Shown here piece after piece: positions 33,960-46,028 of a DNA stretch of 64,000 bases. The DNA comes from Geosiphon pyriformis (lineage: Eukaryota > Glomeromycota > Glomeromycetes > Archaeosporales > Geosiphonaceae): positions 124,001 to 188,000 of the forward strand of contig JAAOMT010000586.1 in the NCBI GenBank assembly GCA_016748015.1, written 5' to 3'. The notes under the pieces were generated by a model that was not told where the DNA came from, did no database searches, and saw only the letters and a list, made by a program, of their open reading frames with translations. The position numbers were made by a program, and so were the translations under genes. Numbering within the stretch: position 1 is the stretch's first letter; each line of letters opens with the position of its first letter.

Positions 33960-34560
33960 GGTTGGGTTTTGAAGTGTCTGCATATAGCTGGAACTCAGGC
34001 ATACTGTTTGTTAAATGTGAGTTGAAGTTCTTGGGTGTTCCAGTCAAGTATAGCATTGGCTTTTGACAACCAATCATTTTCTACCAGAGCTTGATATTGA
34101 GTAGCTTTCATAATGAGTATCTTGGTAGGGATCTGAATCCCATTAATCTCAAAGGAGAAGTTGTCAATTTCTTCTATTAGAGTTTTTGTGTTTTCATTTG
34201 CTGTAATAATCCAGATAATAGTAATATGGTCTACTTAGTGACCTAATTGATCCATGAGTTGCTTTATAATTATGCTACTGGCTGATCCACTATTCAGGAT
34301 TAATTTAATGCCTATTTTTTTGACTCTGGTATCAGTGTATAGAGCCATTATTGGTTTATCCTGATTGATGGCTGCTCCACTAAAAAAACTATGGGTGTTC
34401 AAATTATTGATGTCAAAAAAAAAGATGGTGGCTAGGATGGTGTCCTCGGTAATAATGGCTGGTGGGATGTTGCTTTTTATTTGCTTGGAAGGTTGGAAGA
34501 TTTGTTCTACATTCCTCTCTTCCATAGGTATAGATTTATCAAAATCCTGGTCTTCCATGA
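33960..34560 (-). pseudogene. pro: Aspartic protease, element D
   Basis: LILNSGSASSIIIKQLMDQLG near 34300-34238 (minus): the catalytic Asp of D-S-G is Asn. The A-specific counterpart segment YQALVENDWLSKANAILDW lies near 34110-34050. FFDINNLNTHSFFSGAAINQ precedes the active site. A stop lies near 34235. Confidence 0.85.
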
Positions 34561-36505
34561 GACTGAAATAGGAAGCTTAATTCAGGTATCCAGTTGGTGC
34601 TGGTCAAAATTGGGCAGGACCACAAGAAATTGGTTGAAATGGTCTACTGTTGGGTTGTGTCTGATTGTTGTTGGGAGTCCTCCATCCTTGATTATAGTCT
34701 ATGGCTCGAGGTTTGGGCTGGCTGTAAGGAAGAATTTGATAGCAAGAGATTTTTTATGTCATTAGTGATAGTTGATAATAATTCCAGAGCAGTGGTTGAA
34801 TGTACGGGATTTGTTGTGTATACTGGGGTGATTGATTTTAAGGTATAGAATATTGAGATATTATGTTTTGCTAATATTTTGGTTGCTGGTATTGGTTTCC
34901 TTGAGTTTGGTCCATCATTTTTTTTCTGCAGTCATGGACAATGTGTTCAGATTTCTGGCAGTAGTAATAGTTGTGAGGATTGGATCTCCAAGGTTGTTGC
35001 TATTGTTGATGGTTCTGTTGTTGTGAGTATTTGCTGTTGTTGTTATTTTTTCTTTGTTGTGGCAGTTGGTAAGTTTCTGTGATTCTGGCTAAGAATCCCT
35101 CAATTTTCTGAGTTAATTTCTCACTTAATTGGGTTATCTTTGTGTCGATGTCAGAGGTTTTATTGATGGCTAAATTTACATCTTAGGTATGGTTTGTTTC
35201 TTGTTTTGTGGATTCAAAATCACAAGCAAAAGTGACTGCTTCTTGTAGGTTTGCTAGATGGCAAGGTTATATGGGTCTTAGGAGACTGCTCCTTAGTTTT
35301 TTAACAAATTGATTGAGAATTTGTGTGGTGGTATAATAATTCTGCTCAATGGCTAGGATTTGTCAAAGGACCTGATTGAATCTTCCAAGATAAGTAGTTA
35401 CTACTTCATGGTCATTTTATTTTATTATACTGAATTGATTTTGCAATCAGATGAGTGTATTAGGGTCACAGAAGTATTGCAAAAATATGAGTTTAAACTT
35501 TGTAAAGGAGGTAGGTTTCTCTGCAAGACTCTGATACCATGAATTGGTGGTTCTGGTCAGAAAAAATGACAGTGTCTGAATTGTGTGGTCATTGTCCCAA
35601 CTATTAGCAGTAATTGCTTTCTCAGCATCCGTGATCCAAGAATATGTGTTATCTTCTTTACCAGAGAATTTCTCCAATTTAGCAATATCCTGGTAAGCCA
35701 TGATTCAGTTAATGGGTGGGGTGTTACTGGTTACATTTAAGGAGATTGGTGTTTGTGTATTCGAGTGTTCTCTGAGTGCTAATGCTAGTTGCTTTCCTTT
35801 GTTATTTGAACCAATAAATTGTAAGATAGCTGTTCCTTCCATTAGGAGAAATGCTGATTCTGCTGGATTTTGTGCTGGTGGTTGTTCCCAAGTTGATGTG
35901 TTTCCTTCTGTTTGACTGGCTATTGGGATAAGATTTCCAAACAGTGATTTGTATTCTTTTAGTGATTTGGTTTAACTTTGTTGATCCCAAGGGTGTAAAT
36001 TTTTAGGAGTTCATGGTGTTTCTGACTGGGTTTCTGGGGATGGATTAAATACAATTCTATTTTGGAATGTCTGATAATATGATGAAGTTGTTGGGGAGAG
36101 GAACTTTGGTTTTTTGTTGACTGTGAACTTGTCTTAAGCAGTTGTAAGATTATTGAATCTATTCTCATATTCCTCTAAATTGGATTCTACTGGTTGTTGT
36201 ACTTGAGGGAATTATTTTATTATGTAGTGTTTAATGTCTGTATTGACTATGCATAGAGTTTCAGTAATTGCTCAAGTAGTAGTAGTTGTTAAGTATCCTA
36301 GTAAGCTTTGATAAATTTGTTTTTCAAGTCTTTCTATATCAATTGCGTGGCCTAACAAGCAGTTGATTTTTGCATTAATATAGTTGTAAAAATCATTTTC
36401 TGCAATGGTGGTTTCTGCTGGTATTCCTAGATCTTTTCAAAAGTATTGAAATAGTGCTTTTTCATATGAGAAGTGGTCCTTTCCTATTGTTCTAATAGTT
36501 ACCAC
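34561..36505 (-). pseudogene. gag: gag of element D
   Basis: Opens at GTG 36505 (AAAGTGGTAACT), with an in-frame TAA upstream and no ATG between. Then an N-terminal domain, a Pro/Ser/Gln-rich linker, and the capsid domain near 35701-35200 (MAYQDIAKLEKFSGKEDNTYSW, WYQSL, TYLGRFNQVL). A knuckle-like YYYCQKSEHIVHDC is near 34970-34930, with the first Cys changed to Tyr. Many stops. Confidence 0.82.
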
Positions 36506-36546
36506 TTTTGTGTATCTCTGGGGTGCTCTGTCTCTGTGGATTTATA

Positions 36547-36564
36547 ACTTCACAAAGAGCACCA
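36547..36564 (-). promoter_or_regulatory. tRNA primer-binding site of D
   Basis: Minus strand TGGTGCTCTTTGTGAAGT, two bases inside the 5' LTR. Close to A's PBS allowing C-to-T and G-to-A changes. Confidence 0.75.
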
Positions 36565-36566
36565 AA

Positions 36567-37550
36567 TGTTATGAGTCAACTGGATAAGGTATGGTGGTAA
36601 TATTTGGTGCTCTAGTTTTGGGTTATCTTTCAAAATTGTCTGTTTTTTCCACTGTGTCAGTGTTATTAGTCTCTAAAGATCTATTTCTGGTTGTGAATTT
36701 ACCTATTGAGTTCTTTGGTTATAAGGCACAGAGTTTGTTTTTTGTTAATTACAACGTTTTTCATAAATGTGAGCTTTCTTCTCTGCACTAACAAATGCAG
36801 TTGTTAGGGTCCAGCATTGTCTTTTTGCCCTTCTGGTAAGCTACCAAGATAATGTTAATATCTAAAACTTAGGAGGAGCTTCCCTTTTTTATTAGGCTAT
36901 CATGAAGTCTATTCTAAGACAGTTAATTTTCCTATGTTGCCACTTCAAAAAAAAAATAAAAATAAAAAAAAAAAAAAAAAAAAAGAATTAGTTCCCATCA
37001 ATTGCCATGATCAAGAGTGATTGATCCAAATCATTTTTAAGGGTTCGAGGCATTTATGCCAATGGCATCTGTTCCAGAACAAAAATAGGAAATACTGATT
37101 TCAATTTCAGTTAAAATCTGTAAGATTGGAGAACATAAATTGGTAAATTGAATTTGGTTTTGATAATTTATTGTATTTCAGACTATGGATATATGATAAG
37201 TATACTACAAAGTAAAATTGATTCTTTACTAACTGTCTTTCTACTTACTACAACTACTCACTTTTATACTTTCTTTTGGTTTTACAGGATTGCTTCTGAT
37301 TGTTTTGTTATTGCTAACTATTGCTTTGTTATTTCTGTTATTGCTTCTTTCTTTTACATTATTACTAGTTATTTTATATTATAACATGTTATTCTGTATT
37401 ATCTTGTATTATAACATGTTATTCTGCACTATCCTAAGTTATAATACATTATCTAACGTTATTGTGTGCTATTGTGTGCTATTTTGTGCTATGTCACATT
37501 CTGATCACATTACTTCCTAACTTCAGATCAGTTTTTCTACTTGGGTAACA
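36567..37550 (-). repeat. 5' LTR of D (fam4)
   Basis: 984 bp; minus-strand start TGTTACCCAAG at 37550, end CTCATAACA at 36567. U3 repeats of about 30 bp (TTATAACATGTTATTCTG...) lie at about 37373-37500. An A-rich run at 36946-36984 is longer than in the 3' LTR. Confidence 0.92.
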
Positions 37551-37644
37551 CCAGCAACCAACTATTAACAAAATTAGCCTTCAACTTTTATGTTAATGAA
37601 AGAATTAAATATTTTTTAAGTGAACCAATAAATACAGAATCCAT
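37551..37644 (+). pseudogene. gag: C2 gag, N-terminal fragment (part 2), after TSD CCAG
   Basis: After CCAG (37551-37554) the sequence continues A's gag N-terminal domain: ..LAFNFYVNERIKYFLSEPINTES. It is cut again at 37645 by F. Together with 26466-26554 it shows two separate insertions into the same gene. Confidence 0.78.
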
Positions 37645-38471
37645 TATTATAAGTGATTATTTGAGGTCTTAAATTAAATAACAAACTCATAACTTGGTGC
37701 TCTATTGTTATTACAGTTGATAATATTTGAAGATGTTATGACCTGAAGGATTTGGTTAAGTCTTTTGTATAATGGATAAAGATTTAATTGATAGTTTTAT
37801 TCATAGCTTTCCGAAACTGCAGTTTTGTCAATTTCTTTCTCGACATAATGGCTGGTAATCTTCCTGATAAGATATTCTCAATTCTAAGTGTTTATTTTTA
37901 TTCCTGGGTCTTTTACCAGTGCTATATCCTGATGTTAATATCTTTGTGTGTAAATCTTTTTAAGCAAGTTAGCAAAATAATAATGAAAATAAAGCAAGAA
38001 AAAGAAATAAAAAAATAAACCAAGACTATTTACACATTAGTATTCTGTCAATAGTTATGATCAAGAGCTATTGTTCCAGTATAGTCAGGTATGTATAACT
38101 ATCAACATAAAGTGTTGATAGTGAAAAGTAAATTGAGATAGTGAATAATTATTTATTGATATTTGTGTTATAGAAAAGTTGTTTAGATCAAATCTAAACT
38201 AAGAAGTCTGTCTTTTTTTACTTCTAATGCTATCACTATATATACATAATTAAGATTCCTCAATTTCTCAATTTTTCACACCAGAAATCCTGCAATTCCT
38301 TTGAAAGGAATCTTGGAATTCTGGAATCCTGCAATTTCTTATATGAAAATTTTGAAATTTCTGGAATTCTGCAATTCCTTTAAAAAAAATCCTGGAATTT
38401 CACATTTACTATGTCTATTTCTGATTGGCTAATTTATGTGCTAATATACTTTTTATATTCTATGAGTAACA
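37645..38471 (-). repeat. 3' LTR of F (fam1)
   Basis: 827 bp; minus-strand start TGTTACTCATAG at 38471, plus-strand left end TATTATAAGTGATTATT. GAATTCC-type repeats at 38280-38405. The pyrimidine run 38472-38487 on the plus strand is the polypurine tract on the minus strand. Confidence 0.9.
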
Positions 38472-39140
38472 TTATTTTCTCTTTTTTAATATTGAGTTTC
38501 ATTAAGATCTTCTAATTTTAATTCTTTATCTTTGAGTATTTCTTGAATCTTTTTTTCGAGAATTACTTGTGTTATCTGGTTTTGTAATTTTTCAAATTGG
38601 ATATTGGTTATTTTTCCCATTTGGTTAACAATAATAGAATCCATTAGTAGATTTAGTAAGATTTCTGATCAGTCTTAAAATCCAGTATATAGTCTATAAA
38701 TAGCTCTTGCTTGTGTGGTCAAATTGTTTTTTTCCACAAATTGTTCTAGTTGTTGTAGTATTTTTGTGTCAAATAATCATTTTGTTTTATCTGTGTATAA
38801 ATTCTGAATATTCAAGTGTTGTCTTAAGTAAAAGTAACAATAGTTTCTTGGAAATTTTTGTATCTACCACTTCCAAGTTTCTATAGTCAACTCTTAATAT
38901 TGTGTGACTTTTGGTTGTGCTTCTATTACTAATTTTACTTTTGTAATTATTTTGTCAATAGTGTTTTCTGTTTTTCTCTGTATTTTATCTCATGGTTTTT
39001 TTCTGGTGTTTTTGTATCTGATAATTTGTTAATTAATTGTGATTTCCATTTTTTGTTGTTGGATCAGTTAAAAGAGTTATTGTGCTAAGTGGATATTATC
39101 AGTAATTTTCATTTTCTGATATCTTTTGTCATGTCTACTA
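38472..39140 (-). pseudogene. ORF3 of F
   Basis: Collinear with ORF3 of A and B. The C-terminal part (QNQITQVILEKKIQEIL..) is near 38600-38510. Strongly interrupted by stops and frameshifts. Unknown function. Confidence 0.6.
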
Positions 39141-40345
39141 CATCTTTATATATTTTTTTGGTTGTTCAATTTGACATGTTAGTGTCAATAATAATAATTG
39201 GTTCTAGATTTTATGGAATTTCATCTGGTTGGACTAGTATTTTCTGTGCTTTCAGTTGTGGAATATTACTGATAGATGCTAATGCTATATTTTGATATAG
39301 TTTTAGACAATCTCTATGTGCTGCTTTGGTTAAGATTTTGTTGTTCAACCTTAATTTATAAGCTTTATTTTCTAGAATTTCTTCTATATAAAATGGTCCA
39401 TTCTATTTGGGGTCAAATTTTCCACTCCATTGTTTTTCCACTTTGGTATAATGTAAAAGTACTTTGTCTCCAATCTTGAATTTGATTGGTTTATCTGGTA
39501 ATTGGTTATTATGTCTTTCTTTTTGTTTTTCTTGTAACTTTTAGATGTTATTAGCTGCTCTTTGTCATTTGTTTTCTTGTGTTTTCATTAAGTTATATGT
39601 TCTTCTCAACAATGTTTTTTGAAAATTCTCTTCTGTTATTGGTTCTGTTGGATATGTTTTGACTTTTATTTTAACTGGTAATGTTGCTGTTCTACTGTAT
39701 ATTAATTCAAATGGTGTTGCTTGTGTAGTGTTTTACTTTATTGTTTAGTAAGCAAATAATACTAATGGTACAAACAAATCCCATTCATCCTGGTTTTTTT
39801 GGCTGATCTTGGCAATTGTTTCACACAATGTTCTGTTAAACCTTTCAACTAGCTCATTTGTTTGTGGATGGTATGGTGATAATAATGGTCTTTTTATCCT
39901 AAATCTTTGACTTAATTCTGTTAATGTTCTATTTACAAAGTAAGTTTCTTGATCTGATAATAGTTTTTTTGGATATTCATGTTAACAGATCAAATCTTAA
40001 TGAACAAATTTGGCAATGGATTCTGCATCTGCTTTTTGAATGGCTTTTGCTTCTGGCCATTTAGTAAAATAGTTCATGGCTATTGCAATATATCTGTTGT
40101 CTTTGCTGGTTATTGTTAATAATTCGACTAAATTAATTTTAATGTGATCAAATAATTGTTCTACTTTGATTGGTTTTAATGGTTTCCTGGGTTTTGTTCT
40201 TCTTTTTCTCTGATAAGCATTACAATTTTAAACATATTGAATGATGTTTGGATACATTGATGACCAATAGTATCTTTTTCTGATTTTTTTTATGGTTGCT
40301 TCTTTGTGAAAATGTCCTGCTGTTGGATCTGAGTGCATGTTAAAT
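39141..40345 (-). pseudogene. Integrase, element F
   Basis: HSDPTAGHFHKEATIK near 40340-40295, catalytic regions near 40150 (first Asp region), 39965 (LSDQETYF), and 39850 (NELVERFNRTL), GPY-like end near 39410-39370, IP.NSRTNYYY tail near 39220-39190. Many stops. The Lys/Arg-rich linker between core and GPY end is kept. Confidence 0.83.
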
Positions 40346-40559
40346 AATATTGTCTCTTTTTCTGGTTCTGTAATTACTCTGGTTGGTTAATCTGGATTTC
40401 TTTTGTTCTTTTAGTAAAGTATATTTTGATGGTTAATAAAATATTTTGATTGTTGTTTTATGTTATTTTGCTCTTTTGAAATAATTTTTCCTTGAACAAT
40501 TGGGTATTTATATAATGTTAGAATTGTTGGTATTTTTGTATATTCATCTTTGGTTATGT

Positions 40560-41990
40560 TTTGGGTTAAAATATTCTTAGATTTGTTTTATTTGTGACAA
40601 ACCATTAGCATTTTTTTTTTCTTTTTCTTTTTTGTAATGTATGATATAATTATATAGTAAAAGTTCTATTTTCTATCTGACATGACAATTGTCTCTAAAT
40701 TTTTGCTTCTGAATTGAAGTCAATCTTTTGTGATCAGTATACATATTAAACTTTTGACTTAAATCTTCTTTTCATTTGATAACAGCCCAATAGATAGCTA
40801 AGTGTTCTAATGCTAAAGTTCTATAATTTTTTTCAGTTGAACTTAAGCTTCTGCTGGTATAAGCTACTGGGTGTTCTTGTCCATCTGGTTTTTTCTGAGA
40901 TAGTACCACTTCTAATGCTTGACCAGATATATCAGTAGTAATAATAAATGGTTTGTTGTGATCTGAATAAATTAATACTGGGGCTTGAATAAATTTTCTT
41001 CTCAGTATGTCAAAAGCTTTTTGTTGAGTTTCAGTCTATTTGTATTTGGTGTTTTTTGTTTGAAGTTTGTGTAATAGTTGAGCTATTTTGGAAAAATCTT
41101 TGATAAATTGGCAGTAGTATCCAGCAAATTCTAAGAATGCTCTTAATTCTGTAAGATTATTTGATATTGGAAAGTTTTTAACAATCTCAATCTTATTTGG
41201 ATCTGTTTTGATACCATTTTTGCTCACAACATGTCCCAAAAACTTGAGTTCAGTTTTTCCAAAGAAACATTTGATTGCATTTAGTTTTAATTCAGTTCTT
41301 CTTAGTGTTTTAAATACTTGTTGAAGATGGTGCAAATAATCATCAAATGTTTTAGAAAATATGTTGGTGTCATTCAAATATACTACTACTGATTTCCATA
41401 GCAATTTAGTATAGATAATTTCTATAAGCTGTTGAAATGTGGCTGAGACATTCATCAAACCAAATGGCATTACCTTAAATTTGAAATTTTTTTCTTGAGT
41501 TATAAAAGCTGTTTTCTCTTTATCTTTTGGTTTCATGGCTACTTGCCAATAACTACTGTCTAGATCTAAAGTTAAGAACTATTTCTTTCCTCTAAAAGCA
41601 TTAAACAGTTCTTGAATCTTTGGAGTTGGGTAGTTATATCTTTGGTTACTTTATTCAATTTCCGGTAATCTATACAAAAATGGATTTTCTTATTTTTCTT
41701 ACAGACTAGTACCATTGGTAATGATCATGGACTTATTAATGGCTAAATTAGTCTATTGTTGAGCATCTAATTGATTTCTTGATGAATAATCTTATGGCTG
41801 GCTGGTGGTACTCTGTATGCTTTTTGTTTAATTGGCATTATATTTCTAGTCTTAATCTAATGCTGAATTATGTCAGTTCTGCCAAATTTGTTTTTACTGG
41901 CAAAGATGTTATTGAAGTTGTTAAGTAATATCTTGAGCTATATATATTATAGTGGGTCTAGATTTCCCAAGTTCATTTGTTTCAATTGTT
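40560..41990 (-). pseudogene. Reverse transcriptase and RNase H, element F
   Basis: 166 codons open from 41536 (MKPKDKEKTAFITQEKNFKF, VMPFGLMNVSATFQ, VVVYLNDTNIFSKTF: YLND, first catalytic Asp changed). RT N-terminal pieces at 41980-41600, RNase H at 41030-40600 with TTDISGQALEVVLSQ near 40945-40900. Confidence 0.87.
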
Positions 41991-41994
41991 TTGA

Positions 41995-42830
41995 TTAGAG
42001 CAAATAACATTTTTTTTGTCTATATATTGTTTGAGATGTGATATCCACATATCTACACAGTTATGAAAAATCTGGAATGGTGTTTAGCAATTGGTCCTCA
42101 ATTTTGGTGGTTAAATATCTAATAGTAGTTTCTTCTGGTATTTTGATAATGTTTTCTATATTGTTGTAAATAAAAATTTTGATGTGACTGTGATTCTTGG
42201 CTGGTATGTGTAAGTTAACTAATACAATTTCTTCTAATTCACAAAGAGTTGCTTTGGTCTCAAAAATCTGAATCTGATCTTTTACTTTTCTCTTTATGGT
42301 TACCATGTACTGGTCATATGGTAAAATGGAAATTGATTGACAGATGGAGATAATTTCTCTCTTGTTAATAATTTCTTTCTCAGCCATATTAACTGGTATA
42401 TCTATTCTACCTGTGGATCTAAAACTCTATCTCTCTAGCTGTAATCCTTAATTTTTTTTTGTTTTTTACTGATACTAATTGAGCTATTTTAACCAGAGAC
42501 AGAAATATTGTCTGTGCTATTTTTTTGTTTGGCTCTATGATATAAGCCTTTTTTGAGTTATTTTGTAGCATTGCAATAATATTTCTCACATATCCTGCAT
42601 CAATTATTCCTTCTCTGATATTGATTTTTTTTTTGTTAAACTACTCCTAAATGCTAGTTGAACCATTGTTGTTGCTGGGATTTTCAGTGCTACTTTGAGA
42701 TTAATGCAGGTGTGTGAATGTGATTCCAATTTAATGGCATTTTTTTCTAGATATTTCAGATCAAATCCTGCATCAGTATCATGCATGCATTCTGGCATAA
42801 TATCTTCATTATTATTGCTAAACCATCTCA
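41995..42830 (-). pseudogene. dUTPase and beta domain, element F
   Basis: MPECMHDTDAGFDLKYLEKNA (motif 1) near 42800-42735, AFRSSLTKKK (motif 2), then frameshift near 42625, a GYVRNIIAMLQNNSKKAY region near 42600-42530, KIAQTIFLSL (motif 4) near 42520-42490, and the beta segment from 42387 open for 108 codons. Motif 3 (GGIIDAGY) is damaged. Confidence 0.85.
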
Positions 42831-42989
42831 GTTTCTGCTCCTTGGTAAGGTTAAGAAGTATAATGTATTGTGTGGAGTTTGAATTTGAGTTTGAATCATT
42901 GTTATCACTATTGCCAATTTGAATGGAGCTGGAACTATTGTTATTGTCATCATTATTGTTGAAGTTTGAATCAGGATTGAATGATAATT

Positions 42990-43735
42990 CTGATTCTGAT
43001 ATGCAGCTGCTGATTGGTTTGTCTTCTTCTGTAATCATGTAGACCATGCGTGGTGGTAGATTGTAGATAAAATTATACTCATTACAATACTGGAAGTCAT
43101 ATGGGATCAAACAGTAGTCACATAATTGGGTGTTTATTTCTTCCAAATGTTGCTTTTGTTCTTCTCTTGTTGGTGCCAAGCACTGATAGTGTTCATGAAA
43201 TTCTTTAGGATTGTCCTCAATGTTGCCAAAAACATTGAACATTTGGACATATTTGGGTTTAGGAAATGATAAGGGGTTGTTTTTGATTTCCAGTAGTTCA
43301 CTGGTCATTGCATCTTCTGCTTTTGTGCTTGCCATTCTCCAGATCTTATGTTTGTTATGAGAATATCTTTCCAGTTATTGCAATACTTTTTTCCATGCAT
43401 CGTCAATTGAAGTTTTTTTGTATACCCAGTCATTTATTAAGATAATATATTGACACATTTTATCACATGTTCCTCTATGTTCAGGAATGTTATTTCATAT
43501 TTCTTCATTAGACAAGATTGTTCCACAGGCTAAACAAGATTTATTGTCCCATTTTTTTTGCCTTTTTGGTCTTCCAAACCATTTCAGAACACATGGGCAG
43601 TAATAGAACTTGGTTGTGGTAGAGTATTCCTTATTATTGCCACAACACATGTCTATTAACAACAATTTCTTATTGCAATCAACACATACTAGTTTCAGTC
43701 AATAATAATTAGACTGGTGTGATGAAGAGTAGGTA
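42990..43735 (-). pseudogene. Cysteine-rich module, element F
   Basis: LCDYCLIPYDFQYCNEYNFIYNLPPR near 43125-43050 (one Cys lost), and LVCVDCNKKLLLIDMCCGNNKE near 43695-43625, YYCPCVLK near 43595, SCLACGTILSNEE near 43545-43505, CDKMCQYIILINDW near 43470-43425. In frame with the dUTPase from 43335 down. Unknown function. Confidence 0.66.
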
Positions 43736-44049
43736 TATGGTGTATAAGTGAAAGTAGTGGTTGGTGCTAATTTTTCTTCTTTCTCTTTTTTTTTTCTTTT
43801 TCTTCTCAAGTCCAAATTGGTGGCTGTTTACTTTGGTTGTTATTATTCCAATAACTTTGGATGGTTTTTCAGGTATGTTTTTTTTTTCTTTTTTTCTTTT
43901 TTTTGTTGTCTTATGATAGTATTAGTGGTAATTTGTTGTGGTCAGCATTGGTCCAGGAAATTTGGTATGCTTCTCATGTAGGTTTTTCTTCTTTGTTGTT
44001 GAACTTAATGAGTGGTGCTGGCACATTGTTACTGGATTTAAAATGATCA

Positions 44050-44650
44050 CATGTTGTTGGTACTTGTGTGTATCATCTATTCTGACTGAGTTGCAATTTC
44101 TGAGTGGTCCAGTTAAGTGTTGTATTTGTTTTGAACAGCCAATCATTACCAATGAGTGCCTGGTATTGAGTGGCTTCCATGACTAATATCTTAATTGGTA
44201 CAATAATGCCATTAACTTCTATAAAGAAGTCATCAATCTTGCCAATTGAAGTTTTGGTTACTTCATTGGCTGTTATGATTCTGGTGCTAGTAGTGCAATC
44301 AACTCGGTGACTTAATTGGTCTATGAGTTGTTATGTAATGATGCTGCCTGCTGAACTACTATTTAGGATCAGTTTTATGGCCTGATCATCAACTTTAGCA
44401 TTGGTGCACATGGCAGTAATAGGTTTTTTTTTGAATACAGCTCCACTGAACAATGGTGTTTGTGATGGTTCTTCAAATTCAAATGAGAAAATTGCTGCTA
44501 ATAATTTGTTATTGGTTATAGTGGCTAGAGATATGTTGCTGGTAAATGATTTGTTTTGGTTGGGTTTCTGGTTGTTGGATGAGGTGTTTTTTGGAGTAAC
44601 CAGAAGACTTAAATAGTATTGGAAATTTGGATTTTGGGTGTATTTAGTCT
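44050..44650 (-). pseudogene. pro: Aspartic protease, element F
   Basis: LILNSSSAGSIIT near 44375-44335 (D to N, G to S at the active site). FSFEFEEPSQTPLFSGAVF precedes; YQALIGNDWLFKTNTTLNW near 44165-44105. Several stops and a frame change relative to the dUTPase. Confidence 0.83.
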
Positions 44651-45071
44651 CCAAATTCTGAGAGCATGTTTCTGATTGTTGAGTAAAAAAGCTGAAAATT
44701 GGTTAATGGACAATCATCACCAATCTCCAGTTTTGTTGTGTCATTTTTGGCCTTTGTGTTCCAGTTTGAGGTAAGTTTTGTGGTGGTGTTTGAATTTGTT
44801 AAGGCTGGTATATTATTTGCAACTGTGGCTAATAAATGATGGGTGTTATCAGCTGATAAATTGGGGCTTGATATACTGGTAGTTAATAAATTGGCTGTTG
44901 TATCATTTGAGTGTAATGAAATAAGTATTAATCTTGATTTAAGTATTGATTTGGAGTTTAAAACCTGCAATTAGGGTTTTAATATTGATTTTTTAATTAT
45001 GGATTATTATTATAAAAATGGCAGTCAATTTTCAAATGGCTTTTTTTACCACAATTATGGCAGATACACAT
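44651..45071 (-). pseudogene. gag: gag C-terminal part of F with CCHC knuckle
   Basis: CCHC knuckle C-x2-C-x4-H-x4-C at 45062-45021 (minus) is intact. It is followed by an Asn/Thr/Ser-rich tail down to the protease. G's LTR starts three codons before the knuckle, so the rest of gag lies outside the window. Confidence 0.8.
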
Positions 45072-45946
45072 TGTTATGGTTTAAGAATTTAGCAAAAGAA
45101 TCATAAAAATAATATAAACTATTTAATCATAATATAGTGCAGTAATAATCTTAGAAAGGTAATAATTAATATAGTAGCAAACACCATTTTGTGATAGTGG
45201 CAAGCACCAGTTCACAATAGCAGCCAATACCAATTGGTGATAGCAGCAAACACCAGGTTAAAATATCAAAAAGAAAGTATTACAATGTGTTTTCTCATAG
45301 AACTACAAACATGTATATATACAGTAGCTTTAATATTGAGAAATGTCAATAAAGTAATAAAAATCATAACTTATTAAGCAATAGATCCAATTTATCCAAC
45401 AAACTCTACTTTAAATTATACCTTTAAATTAAATATCCCAAGAAACCTTTAAATCAAAAAAAAATGAAAAAAAATATTTAAAACTGAATTATCACAACCC
45501 CAAAGTAGTAAGAAACTCATTTGAATTAATTATTGAATGAAACTAACATTCATCAGTTGAATTCTTTGGAAGAATAATTTCTGATCAAGATTATTTACGT
45601 TGTTACTAATTAATAAAAGCTTTATTGTGAGAATTAGGAAAAGTGCTAAAGACTATTAACATTCTGTGTTTCTAGATTAGAGAAACACATTAGACAATTG
45701 CAAAGATAGCCTCAGAGAAAACCCCAAACAGCAGGTAAATTTCAGCTCAGCCTCTAAGAAAAAGTATATAAACACACACAACAATCAGGAATTGAGAAAT
45801 AACTTATATCATAACATTAAAAAGAAAGCCTTCAGTATAACAAGTGACATTATCACACAAATAGAATTGAGGAACTCATGAGAAACTGATTGCAATTAAA
45901 ACAGAATATTGGCAATTAAATATACCAAAAAAACCATTCTGTAACA
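45072..45946 (+). repeat. 5' LTR of G (fam2)
   Basis: 875 bp, start TGTTATGG, end CTGTAACA. It matches J (51582-52447) throughout. Four 23-bp repeats at 45172-45263. A TATATATA at about 45315 and a TATAAACAC near 45766 are candidate promoter and processing signals. Candidate TSD ACAT at 45068-45071. Confidence 0.92.
45172..45263 (+). repeat. Four 23-bp tandem repeats in fam2 U3 (G copy)
   Basis: Units start TAGTAGCAAACACCA, TAGTGGCAAGCACCA, TAGCAGCCAATACCA and TAGCAGCAAACACCA, each 23 bases long. Same array as J and S1. Confidence 0.85.
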
Positions 45947-45948
45947 TT

Positions 45949-45966
45949 TGGTGAACCTTACGAGGG
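45949..45966 (+). promoter_or_regulatory. tRNA primer-binding site of G (different primer from fam1)
   Basis: TGGTGAACCTTACGAGGG follows the LTR by two bases. Shares only the TGGTG with the other families, so the primer tRNA probably differs. Which tRNA is unknown. Confidence 0.75.
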
Positions 45967-46028
45967 AAGAAAATCAAAAAAGAAATAATAATTAGCAATA
46001 ATTCATTGCTAAAAAGAAAGAGATAAAA

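Larger units (their letters stand above)
26555..37550 (-). mobile_element. D: complete fam4 Ty3/gypsy retrotransposon in C2
   Basis: About 11.0 kb, of which 981 bp is solo LTR E with its TSD. Two LTRs, PBS, gag, protease, cysteine-rich module, dUTPase, RT, RNase H, integrase, ORF3 and polypurine tract are all present on the minus strand. Many stops are present. Its LTR and PBS differ from fam1 but the protein order is the same. Confidence 0.93.
37645..45071 (-). mobile_element. F: fam1 element, truncated in the window by G
   Basis: Minus-strand fam1 element from its 3' LTR through ORF3, integrase, RNase H, RT, dUTPase, cysteine-rich module and protease to the gag knuckle, where G is inserted. 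The rest of gag and the 5' LTR should lie beyond G, outside the window. CCAT (37641-37644) is the candidate TSD. Frameshifts are frequent. Confidence 0.88.

Noticed and set aside
36946-36984. Long A run as a LINE or mRNA poly(A) tail
   Set aside because: It lies inside fam4 LTR sequence and has a shorter counterpart at the same place in D's other LTR (26935-26950), so it is an expanded A tract.
43748-44186. Phe-rich plus-strand ORFs
   Set aside because: Antisense of the Lys-rich linker and cysteine-rich module of F.
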